Below are positions 5,022 to 8,499 of a DNA stretch of 8,499 nucleotides, in pieces (positions within the stretch are counted from its first letter, which is position 1; each line of letters begins with the position of its first letter). The DNA lies in contig JAIYCA010000368.1 of assembly GCA_027488265.1 (NCBI GenBank), positions 1 through 8,499 of the forward strand, given 5' to 3'. The notes under the pieces were generated by a model, which was given only the letters and a program-made list of their open reading frames with translations, searched no databases and had not been told where the DNA came from. Origin of the DNA: Planctomycetaceae bacterium. GTDB taxonomy: Bacteria > Planctomycetota > Phycisphaerae > Phycisphaerales > SM1A02. A program made the position numbers and the translations under genes.

Positions 5022-6395
5022 ATGAGTTACGACGAATCACGCGCACTTCTTGGTGAACCCGAACGCCCGCGTCGCCCGATGCCGATCCTCGCGATCGTGC
5101 TCGGTGCAGCGTGCTTTGCGGGCGTCGGTGTTGCCGCGGGTGTTGTTTTCGCGGCAAAGCGCGCGGAATCGGAAGCGGTCGGCGCTCGCGTCGCCGCGGA
5201 AACGAAAGCCGCCGAAGACGCGCGATTCGCGGCTGCACGTATCGCAGAACTTGAGTCAACCACAAGCGCGCTCGAAACGCGTGTCGCAGATGAATCGGTC
5301 GGACGTGCGCGCGCGGAAGTTGCGGCGACACGCGCCTCTTCCGCGTCTGCGATTTTGCGCGCGGTCGTCAAGGCGTCGACCGATGGGGTTCCCGGTGCGC
5401 CGCCGCGACGTGCGCTGCACGAAGTGCTTCGCGGCGAGGTGCTCGCGACGCTGCGTGAGAGTATGTCGCGCGAAGAAGGGCTCGACGTTGCGCTTTCGAT
5501 CGTGCGTTCGATGGCGCTTGACCCGCGCATTGCGAATGTCGCGATGGCGCGCACGGATTTGGCGTTCGTGAAGGAGTTTCTCGCGGAGGCGCTTTCGGCA
5601 TATCCCGCTGAGAGTGATGCGCGCGCTGAAGCGTTGCTCGCGGTCGCGCAGATGTGCGTGGCGTACGCCGATGTCCCTGCGCTTGATGGCACGTCGCGCG
5701 TGATTTTCCGCGAGAACGCCACGACATGCGTGGATGAGGTCATTCGCGCGCGCCAAGCTGGCGGTGGTCGCGCGTTTGCGATTGCGCTTGAGTTGCGCGG
5801 TCGACTCGCCCGCGCGGCGGGCGACCCTGCGAAGGCGACCGCCGACTTCGAAGCCGCGCGCGCGGCGTTGGGTGATACGCCCGACACGTTCGACTCTGCA
5901 CGCATCGCCGTTGGACTTGCGGTGCTTTGGGCCGACACGGGTCGTGCGTCTGACGCAGTACAACTGCTTCGCGTCGAGGCGAATGCGGCTGAACGCGCGT
6001 TTCCGCTTGGAAGCGTTGCGGAACTTGAGTTGCGCCGAACACTCGCGGGCATTCTCGCGCGGAAGTCAGATGACCCGAACGCGCCTTCTGCGGCGTTGGA
6101 AGAACGCGTCCACATCGGCCGACTTCTCGTGCAGCTCTACCGTCCGCAAGCCGGACGCGAAATGCTCGTCGAAGCGCTCGAGCGATACGCCGCCGATGAA
6201 ACCCGCTTCCGCGAGCGGCTCGAAGCGGCGGTGTGGCTTGCACGTGCGCTCGACATGATGGGCGCAACAGGAGTCGCACTCGCGACGATCGACCAGCCGC
6301 GCATTCGCGAAGACGCGCGTATTCTCGGCGAGAAGACGGTGCTTTCGCGCGACCACGCAGCACTCATCGAAGAGTTGCGGGCGAAGACGAAGTAA
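5022..6395 (+). CDS. Membrane-anchored coiled-coil / helical-repeat (TPR-like) protein
   Basis: The 457-aa product starts MSYDESRALLGEPERPRRP. A single membrane helix at about 20-45 (PILAIVLGAACFAGVGVAAG...) follows a short basic cytoplasmic tail, so most of the protein is probably outside the inner membrane. Residues about 47-105 are Ala/Glu/Arg-rich with heptad character, suggesting a coiled coil. The rest is helical. Pairs such as LELRGRLARAAGDPAKATADFEAA and the stretch around 270-440 have the spacing of degenerate TPR repeats. The layout resembles the part of planctomycete Ser/Thr kinases that follows the kinase domain, but no kinase domain is present. A scaffold or sensor role is inferred only. 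It lies 117 bp downstream of the isomerase on the same strand and converges with the glutamate dehydrogenase. I recognise no named family. Confidence 0.85.
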   Translation: MSYDESRALLGEPERPRRPMPILAIVLGAACFAGVGVAAGVVFAAKRAESEAVGARVAAETKAAEDARFAAARIAELESTTSALETRVADESVGRARAEVAATRASSASAILRAVVKASTDGVPGAPPRRALHEVLRGEVLATLRESMSREEGLDVALSIVRSMALDPRIANVAMARTDLAFVKEFLAEALSAYPAESDARAEALLAVAQMCVAYADVPALDGTSRVIFRENATTCVDEVIRARQAGGGRAFAIALELRGRLARAAGDPAKATADFEAARAALGDTPDTFDSARIAVGLAVLWADTGRASDAVQLLRVEANAAERAFPLGSVAELELRRTLAGILARKSDDPNAPSAALEERVHIGRLLVQLYRPQAGREMLVEALERYAADETRFRERLEAAVWLARALDMMGATGVALATIDQPRIREDARILGEKTVLSRDHAALIEELRAKTK

Positions 6396-6420
6396 CGCGT
6401 TGGACGACGGGCTGCCATCG

Positions 6421-6468
6421 CAAGCGGTTTGTCGCTTGTGCGGTGACGGCCTCGCGTGGATCACGCGA
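6421..6468. terminator. Two hairpins in the convergent spacer
   Basis: The 88-bp spacer 6396-6483 lies between two convergent genes. It contains CAAGCG-GTTTGT-CGCTTG (6421-6438) and TCGCGTG-GAT-CACGCGA (6452-6468), stems of six and seven base pairs. Either could end transcription in both directions. No T-run follows on either strand, so the call is tentative. Confidence 0.45.
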
Positions 6469-6483
6469 AAGCGAGTGGTTTCC

Positions 6484-8499
6484 TCAAATCCCAGCGCGGG
6501 CGCCGCCGCGTTCGAGCAGTGCGGCCACATGCTCCTTATCCGCAAGCGTCGACGCGCGCACCTTCGCCACGATTTCGCGGTTCGCGAGGTCGCTCTTCAT
6601 GTAGCGCCGCGCGAGATCCGCAATTTCAGCAGGGGAGCAGCCGTCGAAGAAGTCCATGCCTTCGCGATACGCGATCGAACTCGCAAGACGATTCGCGATG
6701 ATCCACGTCTGGTACGAGCCCGGCAGGCTCGACCACACGCGCTCGCCGGCGAACTCGAAGAGCACCTTGGGGAGGTGATCGCGAATCATCTGCTTCGCGA
6801 GTTCGCGATCTTCGGCGGGCCACGATGGCACGCCTGCAGCGATTGCCGCGGCCGTCGTGTTGATGACCTTCGAGAGTTCAACGGAAATCTTCGGCAGCGA
6901 CAACTCAGGATGCGTCTTCGCAGCGCGCATCAGGAACTCGCCTTCGACACGCGCGAGTTCGCGCAATCGCTCAAGCACCTGCGCAACGTACGTGTCCTTG
7001 ATCGAGAGGAATTCCTCGTCGGTCAGCACCATGCACGCGCTGATTTCATAACTCGAGCAAATCACGCCGCATTTGTTCGCCGACGAATCCTTGATGATCG
7101 TCGCGCCGCGCTTGCAGAGTTCTTCGCGCGCGCCCGGCGTGAGGAACAGATTCGCGCCTTCCGAAATCACCTGCGTACTCGGCTTGCCATCCGCGGTGAG
7201 GAACTCTTGCCAGTTCCCCTCGTGAATCGTCGCGGGGCGTCCACCGCCTGGAACAAACGCGTCGGTCACGAGGCGGTTGTGCATCGTGTTGCGGAGTTGT
7301 GCGCCTTCCGGCTCATCGACCGAAACAACGCGGCCCTTCGCCGACAACTTCTTGCGGTCGAAGCTCGCGATCGGCAGACCTTCGTTGAAGAGTCGCAAGA
7401 GTTCCGCGTGATCAAGACCCTCGGGATCTTCACCAACACCGGAACCATCGCCAACACCCACAATGATCGCGTTCTTTCCGTAATCACGATCCAAGATGCG
7501 CATCATGTTGCCCGCAACGTCGCCGTCGGGGCCACCAGTGATCTTGATCGTGAACTTCTGCTTGCGCGGATCGATGCCACGCGCGCGCAGCGCGATGTCG
7601 AGGAAGACATTGACGCCTTCGCTCGTGACGCCATACACCTTGTGGTTGATGCCGGCGCCAGGCTTCGAGCTCATGAATGCCGTCGGCATCGAGTAACCGC
7701 GCACGCGGGCGCGATCGACAATCCACACGATGTGTGCAGGCGTGATGTTCTCATCAGGCCCGAGATAGATGAGTTCATCCTTGCCGAAGCGGTCATGCAT
7801 CGCCTTCTTCACATCAGGAACTTGCACGATGAGGTCGAGGATCGAATTGACGAACGCCTTCACACAGCGGTCGACCGTCGCGCCCGGCTCGAGCAAAATC
7901 GCGGCCTTTGCGCCGCCTTCAGGGATGTCCTTGTTCTTGAGTTGCTGCGCCCACGAGAGGCCGTACACCTCGTCGAAGAGACGCTCGCTCTCGCGCGTGT
8001 GTTGCGCTGTGCTCGTCGTGCGAATGACGCGCAAACCGCCGCGCGCGATGTCTTGGAAACGATTGTGGAAGCCGTCGAAACCGCGGCCGTGCACGAAGAA
8101 CGTGCCGTAGGGCTTCTCGGGTCGATCATTGTTCGCGAGATACGACGGATCAATGCGCAAGCAGAGCGCAAATCGATCGGGGAGGAAGTAGTTCGTACGC
8201 AACGTCGCCGCGACGCCCTCGAGCATCTTCGAGAGCACCGCGCGATGCATTTCGCTCGGCTGGCGTGCAATATCGGCTTCGATCTGCACGCGTCGTGCGG
8301 CGAAATCGGCATCGTTCATCGGCTTCGTCGGCTCGAAACGCGCGACGAGCAATTTCACAATCGCCGTCGCGACCGCCAGCGATTCCTCGGCGAAACCTTG
8401 AATGCGCTCGCGCGTCCAAAGGAAGCGGTTCTGCGGCGACAGCACTTGGTGCGCCAGATTGCAGAGGCCCACGAGCGCTTCGGCTTCATCGATCGAGAG
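6484..8499 (-). CDS. NAD-dependent glutamate dehydrogenase, large type, N-terminus beyond the window
   Basis: The frame is open at the right edge and stops at TGA 6484-6486, giving 671 C-terminal residues. A GTG at 8470-8472 is internal, since coding continues upstream (LSIDEAEAL). The product converts glutamate to 2-oxoglutarate and ammonia with NAD, linking amino-acid breakdown to the TCA cycle in the cytoplasm. Motifs by residue in this fragment: DIARGGLR (150-157) matches the substrate region of large dehydrogenases; GGAKAA (195-200) holds the likely catalytic Lys 198; PDENIT (248-253) and SSKPGAGINHKVYGVTSEGV follow; GGPDGDVAGN (322-331) is the dinucleotide-binding loop; EGANLFLTP (447-455) and SSANKCGVICSSYE are C-terminal signatures. 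Families of this type are 1000-1600 residues, so much of the N-terminal regulatory part is missing here. GGAKAA replaces the usual GGAKGG. Confidence 0.9.
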   Translation of the reverse strand, partial: LSIDEAEALVGLCNLAHQVLSPQNRFLWTRERIQGFAEESLAVATAIVKLLVARFEPTKPMNDADFAARRVQIEADIARQPSEMHRAVLSKMLEGVAATLRTNYFLPDRFALCLRIDPSYLANNDRPEKPYGTFFVHGRGFDGFHNRFQDIARGGLRVIRTTSTAQHTRESERLFDEVYGLSWAQQLKNKDIPEGGAKAAILLEPGATVDRCVKAFVNSILDLIVQVPDVKKAMHDRFGKDELIYLGPDENITPAHIVWIVDRARVRGYSMPTAFMSSKPGAGINHKVYGVTSEGVNVFLDIALRARGIDPRKQKFTIKITGGPDGDVAGNMMRILDRDYGKNAIIVGVGDGSGVGEDPEGLDHAELLRLFNEGLPIASFDRKKLSAKGRVVSVDEPEGAQLRNTMHNRLVTDAFVPGGGRPATIHEGNWQEFLTADGKPSTQVISEGANLFLTPGAREELCKRGATIIKDSSANKCGVICSSYEISACMVLTDEEFLSIKDTYVAQVLERLRELARVEGEFLMRAAKTHPELSLPKISVELSKVINTTAAAIAAGVPSWPAEDRELAKQMIRDHLPKVLFEFAGERVWSSLPGSYQTWIIANRLASSIAYREGMDFFDGCSPAEIADLARRYMKSDLANREIVAKVRASTLADKEHVAALLERGGARAGI

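Noticed and set aside
5027..6115. Minus-strand frame of 362 codons opposite the 457-aa membrane protein
   Set aside because: The Ser/Ala/Arg-rich composition is that of an antisense shadow. The plus strand has a start signal, membrane helix and coiled coil.

Overview
The window is GC-rich, densely coded bacterial DNA holding six protein-coding genes, two of them cut by the window edges. No tRNA, rRNA, CRISPR array, transposase or phage gene was seen. The best guess at origin is a planctomycete (Planctomycetota, possibly a Phycisphaerae-like lineage). This rests on a probable ECF sigma factor facing a membrane-anchored Ser/Thr-kinase-like protein, a TIM-barrel sugar-phosphate isomerase/epimerase, a kinase-less membrane/coiled-coil/helical-repeat protein, and a large NAD-type glutamate dehydrogenase. 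It is an inference from gene content, not from a marker gene.

Left edge (1-824). Bases 1-60 are the exact reverse complement of bases 61-120, giving a 120-bp perfect palindrome with no loop. It lies inside an open minus-strand frame (start ATG at 619) that looks like an ECF sigma factor interrupted by a low-complexity insertion. The palindrome is most likely a fold-back artefact at a contig end, so the sigma gene is trustworthy only for bases 61-619. A 205-bp divergent intergenic region follows.

Signalling block (825-3840). A plus-strand kinase-like membrane protein (669 aa) has a clear N-lobe, catalytic HGD...N and DFG motifs, but a shortened and unrecognisable region after DFG, then one membrane helix and a C-terminal domain outside the kinase fold. 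Its N-lobe carries a large acidic insert built from 12-bp tandem repeats. It converges on, and overlaps by 95 bp, a minus-strand gene for a predicted secreted, cysteine-containing protein of unknown function, which has a 15-bp tandem repeat and a second proline/threonine-rich repeat of its own.

Metabolic and accessory block (3912-8499). A well-supported sugar-phosphate isomerase/epimerase is transcribed away from the secreted protein. Its stop codon lies within a 27-bp tandem duplication that also contains a GC-only hairpin, so stop and hairpin are both present twice. Next comes a 457-aa membrane-anchored coiled-coil/helical-repeat protein. The right end is the C-terminal two thirds or less of a large NAD-dependent glutamate dehydrogenase on the minus strand, converging on the 457-aa gene across an 88-bp spacer with two short hairpins.

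The most interesting biology is the divergent sigma factor/degenerate kinase pair with its neighbouring secreted protein, a possible envelope signalling unit. All three contain in-frame low-complexity or repeat insertions. The isomerase and the glutamate dehydrogenase look like ordinary metabolic genes.
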